Of a DNA stretch of 64,000 nucleotides, positions 50,555 to 59,151 are shown piece after piece; position 1 is the first letter of the stretch, and every line of letters begins with the position of its first letter. The DNA is from Gemmatimonadaceae bacterium. GTDB taxonomy: Bacteria; Gemmatimonadota; Gemmatimonadetes; Gemmatimonadales; Gemmatimonadaceae. The DNA lies in NCBI GenBank assembly GCA_017881545.1, contig JADGQU010000001.1, forward strand, positions 1 to 64,000. The letters are read 5' to 3'. The translations under genes and the position numbers were made by a program. Under the pieces are notes generated by a model, which was not told the DNA's origin, searched no databases, and saw only the letters and a list, made by a program, of their open reading frames with translations.

Positions 50555-51663
50555 TCGACGAGCCGAAGCGGCATTACCAGGCACATGTACGTCGCGGGGT
50601 CTTTCCAGCCTTCCGGTTCCAACGTCGCCGCGCGTTCCGGTGCCTTGAATGTCAAACGTACTTCGTCGGTCGGGATATAGCGCAGAATTTCAAGCAGATA
50701 GCTGGCATTAAAGCCAATATCGAGCTGGTCACCCGTGTAGCGAATCGGAAGTTCATCCTGGGCTTCGCCGAGGTCGGGGGTCTGTACGCTGAATTTCAGC
50801 ATTCCCGAATTGAACGAGAGCCGGATTCGATGCGTCTGATCTGACGCAATTACAGACATTCTCTTCAGCGCGCTTGCCAGAGCAAGTTTATCCGCAATTG
50901 CTACTCTGTCATTGTCCTTCGGAATGACCTGCTCGTAATTCGGATATGGTCCCTCAATGAGCCTTGTGAAGACCGCGGTGAATGGCGACCTGAAACCGAT
51001 ATGATTGTCGCCGCGGGCGATCTCGAGCTCCTCCTCCGCAGGAAAGAGCCTTCTAACCTGTTCGAGAGCCTTCGGCGGAACGATGAGATCACTGGCTGGT
51101 GCGTTAGCTGAGTTAATCGGCATTTCCATCTTGGCAAGGCGGTGACCATTCGTCGCTACCATGCGCATTTTGTCCGGCCTCAGCTCCCACAAAACACCAT
51201 TTAATATGGGTCTGCTTTCTTCCGAAGAAACCGCGAACGAGGTGTGAGAAATCAGCTGCTGTAAGTCGCCCGACCTGATTCTCCAGCTCTCATTGAACCG
51301 CACTGACGGGAAAGTCGGAAACTCATCTCTCGGAAGGCCCAAGAGTTTGAACCGCGACCGTCCACAATCGAGGGTCACCCGCTGTTCTCCAACAGCTGCA
51401 ATCTTGACTGGAGCTGGTGGCAATTCTCGAGCAATCTCACTCAACTTCTTCGCCGGCACTGTTACGGCTCCAGCTACTTCCACATCCGCCATTACTTCCG
51501 TGCTAACGGCGATATCGAGATCCGTCCCGGAAAGCTTGATACCCTTATCCGTTGTTTCCACCAGAATATTGGCCAACACCGGTAGTGTCGTTTTTGCCGG
51601 GATGCTTGCCGCTACAGCAGCCAATCCTTCTTGAAGCTTTTCACGAGAGATCGTAAAGCGCAT
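50551..51663 (-). CDS. dnaN: DNA polymerase III beta sliding clamp
   Basis: The 370-residue protein is built of three clamp domains: MRFTISREKLQEGLAAVAASIP starts the first, LQQLISHTSFAVSSEESRPILNGVLWE the second, and NDRVAIADKLALASALKRMSVIASD the third. It ends TYMCLVMPLRLVD, close to the usual MPMR/LP ending. The ring tethers the replicase to DNA. It lies downstream of dnaA on the same strand with a 193-nt spacer. Confidence 0.97.
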   Translation of the reverse strand: MRFTISREKLQEGLAAVAASIPAKTTLPVLANILVETTDKGIKLSGTDLDIAVSTEVMADVEVAGAVTVPAKKLSEIARELPPAPVKIAAVGEQRVTLDCGRSRFKLLGLPRDEFPTFPSVRFNESWRIRSGDLQQLISHTSFAVSSEESRPILNGVLWELRPDKMRMVATNGHRLAKMEMPINSANAPASDLIVPPKALEQVRRLFPAEEELEIARGDNHIGFRSPFTAVFTRLIEGPYPNYEQVIPKDNDRVAIADKLALASALKRMSVIASDQTHRIRLSFNSGMLKFSVQTPDLGEAQDELPIRYTGDQLDIGFNASYLLEILRYIPTDEVRLTFKAPERAATLEPEGWKDPATYMCLVMPLRLVD

Positions 51664-51856
51664 CCCTTCCCCTGTGGAGATTCAGGTGAGGTACTAGGTA
51701 GTCTTTATAAGAGAATTAAGACTAGTAGCTGTAGCAGGTTTTGTGGACTTCTGTCGAGTGGGTCTAACTTATGGTAGCAGCAGGATTTCCGCTATGCTGG
51801 GTGATGTGTGATCGGATGTGGGTAATCTGAGTTGTCAGAGCTTGTCAACACGGTCC
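51664..51856. other. Candidate oriC segment (dnaA-dnaN spacer)
   Basis: The 193-nt non-coding spacer holds TGTGGGTAA at 51817-51825 (one mismatch to the DnaA box complement TGTGGATAA) and TGTGGAGAT at 51673-51681 (two mismatches), plus an AT-rich stretch with CTTTATAAGAGAATTAAGACT near 51703. No dense box array is visible, so this is only one of two candidates. Confidence 0.35.
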
Positions 51857-53287
51857 CTATGAAGCCCTGGTGGTTTCCACACGAGACGTGGGACGAAAGT
51901 TGAAAGTTTCGAGGGAATTGCGGATGCGATTGATACGGGACTTCAACTCGGAATCATTGATAATGCTCTGCTGGACTTTTTCCAAGCTATGAATAACTGT
52001 AGAGTGATCACGTCCTCCAAAAGCGTTTCCTATCTCGACGAGCTGAGTGGCGAGAAGCTCACGCGCAAGATACATGGCGATCTGCCGCGGGGTGGTAAGG
52101 GTTTTGGTTCTGGTCTTTGAGCGTAGACCGTCGACGGTTACTCCCCATTCCTTGGCCACTGCTTGCTGAATTGTGAGAATCGTAAGAGACGTACTTCCTT
52201 CCTGCTCGAGCCCTTCGATTGCCCTGAGCTTGTCGCGTAGCGCTTCCCGTGCAACATCGACTGTGATGTCCTTGTGCTTCAGGGACGCATAGGCAAGAAG
52301 CTTGATGATAGACCCCTCGAGCTCCCTCACATTTGACCGGACATGCTCAGCAATGAAATGAATGACGTCATCCGGAATGGTGAGCTCTAGACGGTCGAGC
52401 TGTGCCTTCTGTTTGAGAATGGCAACCCGGTGTTCGAAATCCGGAAGTCCAATATCGGCTACCATGCCCCATTGGAACCTGCTAATGAGCCTTGCCTCGA
52501 GGCCGGCAATTTCTGATGGTGGCCGATCGCTGGTGAGAACGATCTGGCGACCAGCTTCATAAAGCGCGTTGAACGTGTGAAAGAACTCTTCCTGGGTCGT
52601 CTCCTTTCTTCCCTTGAGGAAGTGCACATCATCAATGAGGAGCAGATCAGTCTCCCGATATCGTCGGCGGAACTCAGGTCCGGTTCGGTCGAGAATCGAG
52701 CCAATCAGCTCGTTCATGAACTGCTCTGTCCCTACATAGGTAATTCTGGTTTTCGGGCTGCGTAGAAGTGTTTCATGCGCAACCGCCTGCATTAGATGGG
52801 TCTTTCCGAGACCGGTATCTCCGTATATGAAGAGGGGGTTGTAGACCTTTCCAGGCGCTTGGCTTACAGCATGTGCGGCAGCAGCGGCGAGTTCATTAGA
52901 CTTCCCAATTACGAAGAGATCGAAAGTGTACCGTTCACTCAGTGGCGGTGAACTGGTTCCGTTATGTGCCGGTAGTGGCTTTACCGATGTTGGTGGTGGG
53001 CTGACGAAAAAATCCATCTGGGAGCGCTTTTTCCGCTCCTCGGCTACCCGAAACGCGACACTCAATGGGTAGCCAAGGACAATCGGCGCGTAGCTCGACA
53101 GTAGTTCAGCGTGTTTGGAGTCGTTCCAGTCAGCGGTGAACTGATCTGGAGCTCCTACAAAAATGGTACTGCCTTCAATGGAGAGAGCTTCAGTGGGCTC
53201 GAGCCAGGCTTGGAAAGTTTGATCGGGGAGCTCTTGACGGGCGCGATCGAGGAGGCGTTTCCAAACTTCTGCGGGGCTGAGCGACAT
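51857..53287 (-). CDS. dnaA: Chromosomal replication initiator DnaA
   Basis: The 476-residue protein has domain I (residues 1-80), a linker, the AAA+ domain with GDTGLGKTHLMQA (Walker A), LLLIDDVHFLKG (Walker B) and sensor motifs, and domain IV with FGGRDHSTVIHSLEKV, the DnaA-box-recognising signature. All motifs are intact. It melts oriC and starts replication; its promoter region and rpmH diverge from a 144-nt spacer. Confidence 0.98.
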   Translation of the reverse strand: MSLSPAEVWKRLLDRARQELPDQTFQAWLEPTEALSIEGSTIFVGAPDQFTADWNDSKHAELLSSYAPIVLGYPLSVAFRVAEERKKRSQMDFFVSPPPTSVKPLPAHNGTSSPPLSERYTFDLFVIGKSNELAAAAAHAVSQAPGKVYNPLFIYGDTGLGKTHLMQAVAHETLLRSPKTRITYVGTEQFMNELIGSILDRTGPEFRRRYRETDLLLIDDVHFLKGRKETTQEEFFHTFNALYEAGRQIVLTSDRPPSEIAGLEARLISRFQWGMVADIGLPDFEHRVAILKQKAQLDRLELTIPDDVIHFIAEHVRSNVRELEGSIIKLLAYASLKHKDITVDVAREALRDKLRAIEGLEQEGSTSLTILTIQQAVAKEWGVTVDGLRSKTRTKTLTTPRQIAMYLARELLATQLVEIGNAFGGRDHSTVIHSLEKVQQSIINDSELKSRINRIRNSLETFNFRPTSRVETTRAS

Positions 53288-53431
53288 GACAGGCTACCCT
53301 ACGCGGTTTATGTGGAAAAGTCAAACGGGGTACACGTTAACTCCTTCATCCGACTTGAACTATCTTCAATGCTGGAATAGTTTTACCGCCTCTCAACCGC
53401 ACCCGTTCTTTTTTGTTTCTGGAGTATCGTA
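53288..53431. other. dnaA-rpmH divergent spacer, second oriC candidate
   Basis: The spacer carries TGTGGAAAA at 53311-53319 (one mismatch to the DnaA box complement) and a run of T near 53409-53417. The dnaA-rpmH spacer is the origin location in several bacteria. It must also hold both promoters; I see no further supported site. Confidence 0.3.
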
Positions 53432-53596
53432 ATGGGCAAGCCCACGTACCGTCCTCGCAACAAGCGCCGCATCCGCACACATGGTTTTAGGTTGCGGATG
53501 GCTACCAGATGGGGACGTGAAGTTCTTAGCCGCCGCCGTAAGAAAGGACGCAAACGGCTCACCGTCCAGTTGCCGACGAAATACGCTGGCGCCTAG
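53432..53596 (+). CDS. rpmH: 50S ribosomal protein L34
   Basis: The 54-residue basic protein reads [19 protein letters not shown], then [22 protein letters not shown], the L34 signature. It is 8-10 residues longer than E. coli L34 at its C-terminus. GGAG lies about 10 nt before the ATG. It starts a run of membrane-biogenesis genes and shares about 115 nt with rnpA in another reading frame. Confidence 0.95.
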   Translation: MGKPTYRPRNKRRIRTHGFRLRMATRWGREVLSRRRKKGRKRLTVQLPTKYAGA

Positions 53597-53945
53597 ACCA
53601 TTCGGCTTCCCTCGCAGCTCCAGGCTGACGAGCGAGATCGATCTGGAAGTAGTAAGGCGTACAGGGAAGCGAATGCAAACCGAGCGTCTGGAAGCCCGGG
53701 CATCTGCTTCCCTGTTATTGCATCCGAGAGCCGGAGTAGTCGTTCCGAAGCACAGGCACAATATTGTCGAGCGGAACCGGGTAAAACGTCGCCTGCGCGA
53801 GTTGGTAAGAATCAAGCTATTGCCTGGATTGCAACGGATCGACGTTTTGATTCGTGCGAAACCCGAAGCCTACGATTCGAGCTTTGCGCAGCTTGCCGGC
53901 GATGTAGGCGCTATCGGCGAGTGGGTGTCGCGAATGTCACGCTAG
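53481..53945 (+). CDS. rnpA: RNase P protein component (start uncertain, overlaps rpmH)
   Basis: The conserved part begins [24 protein letters not shown] and includes the RNR motif [17 protein letters not shown], which contacts the RNase P RNA. The reading frame opens at 53433, inside rpmH. In-frame starts are ATG 53481, GTG 53517 and a CTG at 53586 just before the conserved part; no ATG, GTG or TTG lies between 53517 and that part. Either rnpA is translated from within rpmH, giving 35-47 extra basic-poor residues, or it uses a rare start. Thermus has a comparable long overlap. Confidence 0.85.
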   Translation: MVLGCGWLPDGDVKFLAAAVRKDANGSPSSCRRNTLAPRPFGFPRSSRLTSEIDLEVVRRTGKRMQTERLEARASASLLLHPRAGVVVPKHRHNIVERNRVKRRLRELVRIKLLPGLQRIDVLIRAKPEAYDSSFAQLAGDVGAIGEWVSRMSR

Positions 53946-53947
53946 CG

Positions 53948-54157
53948 ATGCGTTCCGTATTTATTGTTCTGATTCGCGGCTATCAGCTGGGTATATCTCC
54001 GCTGTTTCCGGCTAGCTGCCGTTACTATCCAACATGCTCGGCCTATGCACTCGAAGCCTTCGAGCGACATGGAGTGACAAAGGGACTGAGGCTTACCGTA
54101 AGCCGAATTCTTCGATGTCACCCCTTTCGGCCGGGCGGTTACGACCCGGTTCCCTGA
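53948..54157 (+). CDS. yidD: Membrane protein insertion efficiency factor YidD
   Basis: The 69-residue protein starts [20 protein letters not shown] and contains [20 protein letters not shown] with the three conserved Cys, and ends [13 protein letters not shown]. It binds the membrane by an amphipathic helix and supports YidC. The ATG lies 3 nt after the rnpA stop and its TGA is followed immediately by yidC. Confidence 0.95.
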   Translation: MRSVFIVLIRGYQLGISPLFPASCRYYPTCSAYALEAFERHGVTKGLRLTVSRILRCHPFRPGGYDPVP

Positions 54158-55855
54158 ATGGATAAGCGTTTCTTTCTAGCTCTCTTTCTCTCGCTCATAG
54201 TCATTGCGATTTCTCAGCTGTTATTTCCGGCGACCAAGCCGACACCTTCGAGCCAAGGTGCGACTGGAAAGGACTCTGTCTCGGGGCTGAATAGCACCGC
54301 GTCGTCAACACAACCACTGGCTACGAAGACCTTGGCGGCGGAAACCTCCACAGCCGCTAGTTCACCGGTTCGTGCAGTAGTCGCATTAACAGGCAACAGA
54401 CCGGCTCAGCCGCTCGCAGAAACGGTAGCGGTCAACACTCCGAGAGCGATCTACCAATTCAGCAATGTTGGAGCTACCCCGGTCTCGATAGTGAATAGAG
54501 ACTACAAGAATCGATCGGTAAGCGGCGGCCTGGTTGATCTGGGAGTCCCTGGCTCCTCGCTTCTGAGGTATCAGCTGGTTACGCCAACGGATACAGTGGA
54601 TCTGTCGCAGGTACCGTTTGCTCTCACACGAGTCAGGAACGCCAAAGGAGACGAGACCCTTACCTATAACGCATCGGTAAAGAATCTCGGAGTCTCGATT
54701 TCATACAGTGTTTCCCAGGACACGGCTGCCAGCTATTCGACCAGAGTCGACGGCCGAGTCACGGGAACACAGGGAACGGTATATCTGGTCACTGAGCTTC
54801 CCAGGACGCTGCAGCCAACAGAGGCCGATACAATTGGAGATCATCGGACTCTGGCTTACAGCTTCAAGCCACAACGCGATCATGCTCGAAGCGTGCTTTT
54901 CGGCAGCCTGGATCCCGGGGAGAAAACACTCGAGGCCGGACCACTCAACTGGGTGGCGATAAAGAATAAGTACTTCGTGTTCGGAATTCTGGCATCGCCA
55001 AAGGGCACGCCATTCAGTGAAGTCACACTGGCTGGCGGCCCACGCACTTCGAAGATCGCAACGACTGCCTCAGCGAGCGTGGTGGAAGAAGTTCGCAACG
55101 GCAATTTTTCGTTCCAGATCTATGCAGGCCCACAGGAATCACAGCGTCTCATGAGGATGGGCCAGGACTTCGACCATGTAAATCCCTACGGCTGGCGCTT
55201 CCTGCAGGGTGTTGTGCATCCGATTGCCTCGAAGGTTATCCAGGCTCTGCTCTGGATGCACAACCGGCTCAACCTGACTTATGGGTGGGTGCTGGTCATT
55301 CTCGGAATTCTCGTACGATTCGCATTATGGCCGCTCAATCAGAGCACCATGCGTTCGAGCCTCAAGATGCAGGAGCTGCAGCCGAAGCTTGCAGCTGCCC
55401 AGAAGAAATACAAGGATCCGGTACAGCAGCGCGAAGCGATCATGAAAGTCTATAGTGACGCTGGGGTGAGTCCTTTTGCCGGGTTGACCGGGTGTCTGCC
55501 GGCGCTCCTCCCAATGCCGATCCTCTTCGCTCTGTTCTTCGTTTTCCAGAATACGATCGAGTTTCGCGGCGTGCCCTTCATGTGGCTGCACGACATCTCG
55601 ATCAAGGATCCGCTCTACATTCTGCCGTTGCTCATGGGTGCGTCCATGTACGTGCTGTCGTGGATTGGAATGCGCAATGCTCCGCCGAATCCACAGGCGA
55701 AGATGATGGGCTACATGTTCCCCGTGATGATGACAGTGGTGTTGCTCAACATGGCTTCGGGTCTCAATCTCTACTACACAGCGCAGAACATCGCCGCACT
55801 TCCGCAGCAATGGATGCTGGCAAGGGAACGCGCAAAGGCACGTCCCGCAGGGTAA
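54158..55855 (+). CDS. yidC: Membrane protein insertase YidC
   Basis: The 565-residue protein has an N-terminal helix (FFLALFLSLIVIAISQLLF), a large periplasmic domain (residues 30-345) as in Gram-negative bacteria, and a C-terminal core of five helices starting NLTYGWVLVILGILVRFALW. The conserved Arg lies in the membrane groove (VRFALWPLN) and MRSSLKMQELQPKLAAAQKKYKD forms the cytoplasmic hairpin. It inserts membrane proteins alone or with Sec. The periplasmic domain supports a diderm cell plan. Confidence 0.97.
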   Translation: MDKRFFLALFLSLIVIAISQLLFPATKPTPSSQGATGKDSVSGLNSTASSTQPLATKTLAAETSTAASSPVRAVVALTGNRPAQPLAETVAVNTPRAIYQFSNVGATPVSIVNRDYKNRSVSGGLVDLGVPGSSLLRYQLVTPTDTVDLSQVPFALTRVRNAKGDETLTYNASVKNLGVSISYSVSQDTAASYSTRVDGRVTGTQGTVYLVTELPRTLQPTEADTIGDHRTLAYSFKPQRDHARSVLFGSLDPGEKTLEAGPLNWVAIKNKYFVFGILASPKGTPFSEVTLAGGPRTSKIATTASASVVEEVRNGNFSFQIYAGPQESQRLMRMGQDFDHVNPYGWRFLQGVVHPIASKVIQALLWMHNRLNLTYGWVLVILGILVRFALWPLNQSTMRSSLKMQELQPKLAAAQKKYKDPVQQREAIMKVYSDAGVSPFAGLTGCLPALLPMPILFALFFVFQNTIEFRGVPFMWLHDISIKDPLYILPLLMGASMYVLSWIGMRNAPPNPQAKMMGYMFPVMMTVVLLNMASGLNLYYTAQNIAALPQQWMLARERAKARPAG

Positions 55856-55865
55856 GGGGGAAGCC

Positions 55866-56654
55866 ATGCTGCGTGTCACCTACATTGGTCACGCAACGCT
55901 ACTAATTGAAATTGGCGGAAAACGGATCCTCACGGACCCCAATTTCGATCTAGCTCTCGGGAAATTCCTCCCGCGTGTCAGTGCCCCAGGCATAGCTCTC
56001 GAAGCCCTTCCGAACCTCGATGCGATCCTGCTGACGCACGCGCACGCCGATCATCTCTCATTCGCTTCTCTCGACGCGCTTCCGAGAAACATTCCCCTGT
56101 TTGCTCCGCCGGCAATCGCCAAATGGCTGGCGAAGCAGGGATACAGCCATGCGGTCGCGGTTGCTCCAGGTGAAGGAATGGAGTTCGATGGTGTGAAGAT
56201 CCGGGCTGCCTTGGCGACCCACAAGGGGAATCGCTATGGCATAGATCGCTGGAGAAGCGCCACCAATATGTATCTTATTGATACGAATACTGTGTCCTGC
56301 TTCTTTGCCGGAGACACGGCTCTCACCTCCAACACGACACACCTCGTGGAGAACCATCTGATTGCGAACGGGCGGAACCTGGATCTCGCGCTCCTCCCGA
56401 TCGGACACGCCCCGTGGTGGAAACCCGGGTTCCGTAAGGGGCACCTGACGAGCAGCGATGCGCTCACTCTTTTCGAGAGACTCAACGCCAGATACCTCAT
56501 CCCCTACCACTGGGGGACGTTCAATCACGTCACATCGACGGCTTTCGATGCGATTGACAGGCTGAGAGCAACACTTCAGGATCATCCCCTGCATCCCTCC
56601 GTGAAGATCCTGGAGCCGGGCACCATGTTCGTCCTTCCGGCAGCGAGCGCGTGA
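55866..56654 (+). CDS. Metallo-beta-lactamase-fold hydrolase (UPF0173/UlaG-like)
   Basis: The 262-residue protein has TYIGHATLLIEIGGKRILTDPNF (first strands), LLTHAHADHLSFASL (metal His cluster HxHxDH), FAGDTAL (Asp ligand) and LIPYHWGTFNH (last His). It lacks beta-CASP and flavodiiron parts. UlaG, an L-ascorbate-6-phosphate lactonase, is the nearest characterised type; the actual substrate is unknown. AGGGGGA precedes the ATG. It sits between yidC and mnmE and overlaps mnmE by 4 nt. Confidence 0.88.
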   Translation: MLRVTYIGHATLLIEIGGKRILTDPNFDLALGKFLPRVSAPGIALEALPNLDAILLTHAHADHLSFASLDALPRNIPLFAPPAIAKWLAKQGYSHAVAVAPGEGMEFDGVKIRAALATHKGNRYGIDRWRSATNMYLIDTNTVSCFFAGDTALTSNTTHLVENHLIANGRNLDLALLPIGHAPWWKPGFRKGHLTSSDALTLFERLNARYLIPYHWGTFNHVTSTAFDAIDRLRATLQDHPLHPSVKILEPGTMFVLPAASA

Positions 56655-58039
56655 TATCAGCTGGCACGAGCGCCGTGGAACTGGAGGATACCATTGTCGC
56701 TGTCGCGAGCGCACCGGGTCGTGGCGCGATTGCTCTCGTAAGGCTGAGTGGTCCGGATGCGTTTTCGATTGCCGCGAAGGTACTACGGGTTTCACCTCTC
56801 GAGCCGCGGGTGTCCCATTTGTGCGATGTATTTGATGGCGAGGAGAAACTCGATCAGGCGCTGGTCACGCTCTTCCCGGGCCCCAACTCGTTCACGGGCG
56901 AAGACACTGTCGAGTTCTCGACGCACGGCGGCTACCTCGTTCCGAGCACTCTAGTCGCGGCTCTGCTTTCATTGGGCGCCCGACAAGCAACGCCTGGGGA
57001 ATTCACGCGTCGAGCGGTGCTCAACGGCAAGCTCGACATCCTTCAGGCCGAAGCGATCGGTGATCTGATCGATGCGAGCTCTCATGTCATGCAGCGGACG
57101 GCGCTTGGCCAGCTGGATGGAGGGCTATCGCGCCGCCTCCTGAGCCTGAGGAGTGATCTCATCGGGCTCGAGGCGCTGATTGCCTACGACGTTGATTTTC
57201 CGGAGGAGGACGATGGCCCGGTTCCGCGAAAAAAGATTGATCAGTCCGCCGCAGGAATTGCCAGCTCTCTTGAAGCCCTTATTTCCACTGGCCCAGCCGG
57301 CGAGCTCATTCGAGAGGGCGCAATCGTGGTCATCGCGGGCCCGCCGAACGCCGGGAAGTCGTCTCTGTTCAATGCACTTCTGGGCAAATCCCGCGCAATT
57401 GTAACGGAGATTCCCGGTACCACGCGTGATGCTCTCGAGGCTGTGATCGATAGCGGCAAGTGGCCCCTGCGCCTCGTGGATACAGCAGGGCTGCGGGAAA
57501 CCGAAGACCGAATCGAGCGCCTTGGCATCGAAGTGAGTGAGCGCTATCTGGCGAGTGCGCATGTAGTGCTTGCATGTGCCGAGGATTCGAAGAGCCTCAA
57601 GGTGACAATCGATCTCGTGGGTCAGAACTCAGCGGCGCCAATTCTGGCGGTTCGCACCAAGAGCGATTTAGTACCACAGCGCGACGAATTAAATGGCAAT
57701 GAGCTGCCTGGTTCGCGCACCGTGATTCCGGTCAGCGCCGAGACAGGAACGGGGCTGCAGGAACTGCTCGCCGCGATTGACGGTACGCTGGATGCTCAAC
57801 ACGGGGCGATCGTCCCCGACCTGCCGCTGCTGACCAGAGCCCGTCATCAGAAAGCGATCGGCACTGCCCGGGCAGAGCTCGGACAGTTCATGGCAGCCTG
57901 GCGAGAAGAGAAGCTTCCAGCGACGATCGCCGCCGTACATCTCCGGACCGCGGTCCATTCGCTTGAAGAACTTATAGGAGCCGTGGAAATCGAGGATGTG
58001 CTCGACCGGGTATTCAGCTCTTTTTGTGTTGGAAAGTAG
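56651..58039 (+). CDS. mnmE: tRNA modification GTPase MnmE
   Basis: The 462-residue GTPase has an N-terminal tetrahydrofolate-binding domain (IVAVASAPGRGAIALVRLSGPDA), a helical domain, and an inserted G domain with GPPNAGKSSLFNALLG (G1), TTRDALEAV (G2), DTAGLRETEDRIER (G3) and TKSDL (G4). It ends FSSFCVGK, the C-[ILV]-GK motif that carries the conserved Cys. It pairs with MnmG. The start is GTG at 56651. Confidence 0.97.
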   Translation: MISAGTSAVELEDTIVAVASAPGRGAIALVRLSGPDAFSIAAKVLRVSPLEPRVSHLCDVFDGEEKLDQALVTLFPGPNSFTGEDTVEFSTHGGYLVPSTLVAALLSLGARQATPGEFTRRAVLNGKLDILQAEAIGDLIDASSHVMQRTALGQLDGGLSRRLLSLRSDLIGLEALIAYDVDFPEEDDGPVPRKKIDQSAAGIASSLEALISTGPAGELIREGAIVVIAGPPNAGKSSLFNALLGKSRAIVTEIPGTTRDALEAVIDSGKWPLRLVDTAGLRETEDRIERLGIEVSERYLASAHVVLACAEDSKSLKVTIDLVGQNSAAPILAVRTKSDLVPQRDELNGNELPGSRTVIPVSAETGTGLQELLAAIDGTLDAQHGAIVPDLPLLTRARHQKAIGTARAELGQFMAAWREEKLPATIAAVHLRTAVHSLEELIGAVEIEDVLDRVFSSFCVGK

Positions 58040-58041
58040 GG

Positions 58042-58980
58042 TTAAGCGGAGGCGGCGGCAGAGCTGGCAAGCGATGTGATCTCGCCGGCACCGGCGCGGA
58101 TTGCCCAGGAAAGTCCGCGTGAGTTGACGGCCGCCTCGACCATCTTCGTGCCAAGGAAGTAGCCGCTTCTCTCAGGGAAAACATGGCGCTCCACAGTTCG
58201 GGCGTCATCGCTCATTCCACCCGAGAGATATCTGAGCCGCAGTCCCAGGCCCGCCCGATCCAGATCGTTATTGAGGGCTCTCGTCATCAGCGGCTCGAGC
58301 TCACGGACGCTCGCGTACTCGCGTCTCGTATAGCCATAGTACTCCCAGGCAGCATGTCCGGGACTGATTGCTCTTGACGCAATCGTGGCCAGACCCTCGT
58401 TGATCATGAGCTCGCGGAGTGAAGCGCGTCTGCCGGTTTCCCAGTACGAGTAGTATCCGCCCGCGTCATCGATCAGCTGTTTCATCTCGCTCCTGCTGGT
58501 GGGCGAGGTATAGCGGACCGTGTGCGCGATCTCGTGGGTGAGCCACAGTGGGATCAGCTCGGGGTCGAGGCCCAGACCCTGCGTCTCCGGGTTCGTCACG
58601 CTGGTGAAATGCTCCAGGCAAACGAACGCGACCCCTTTTCCCTCGACTACCAGCTCGCCGGCATTCGCCGCACCAACGCCAACCATGAGCACAACGTCGA
58701 TGTCAGTGTCGACGTCGAAGAGAGTCCGGCATTGCTCTTCCGTATTTCGGGCCAGGGAGACGACGTCGATTCTCTCGAGCATCGTGCGAAGGTCTACACG
58801 GCTCGCAAGTGCGGCAGAGCGAACAACTTCCAGAAAATGCGGCCCGGCCGGATCCAGCACATAGTTGTGCCAGTAGGCTTCTAGGAAGCGGCGGTGGTTT
58901 TCGAAGTAGCGGAGATAGGCGGCGACACGGTCTGTACTGTTGTGAACTGCGAAAAAGTCAGGCAGTAGGTTGATGAGCAT
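58042..58980 (-). CDS. Predicted zinc protease (DUF2268 type)
   Basis: The 312-residue soluble protein has LWLTHEIAHTVRY, a zinc HExxH motif, and ELMINEGLATIASR, which supplies the third Glu ligand in the HExxH...E(G) manner of DUF2268 gluzincin-like proteins. An N-terminal about 110 residues form a helical region. There is no signal peptide. Targets are unknown. The ATG at 58980 (MLINLLPDFFAVHN) is chosen; an upstream ATG at 59049 would add 23 residues. It ends 3 nt after the convergent mnmE gene. Confidence 0.75.
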   Translation of the reverse strand: MLINLLPDFFAVHNSTDRVAAYLRYFENHRRFLEAYWHNYVLDPAGPHFLEVVRSAALASRVDLRTMLERIDVVSLARNTEEQCRTLFDVDTDIDVVLMVGVGAANAGELVVEGKGVAFVCLEHFTSVTNPETQGLGLDPELIPLWLTHEIAHTVRYTSPTSRSEMKQLIDDAGGYYSYWETGRRASLRELMINEGLATIASRAISPGHAAWEYYGYTRREYASVRELEPLMTRALNNDLDRAGLGLRLRYLSGGMSDDARTVERHVFPERSGYFLGTKMVEAAVNSRGLSWAIRAGAGEITSLASSAAASA

Positions 58981-59151
58981 CAACGACCAGGTCGCGGGGT
59001 GGTGAGCCAGTCGCGGTTTTTGCGATGCGAGAAGATACAATCCACCCAAACTCTCAACAAGGCCGATCTCTTCGACAAAGATTTCAAAACTGTGGCACAG
59101 ATATTCCCTCTGTATTCGGAAAGCTTCGAGCGCTGATTAGGAGGAGTAACC

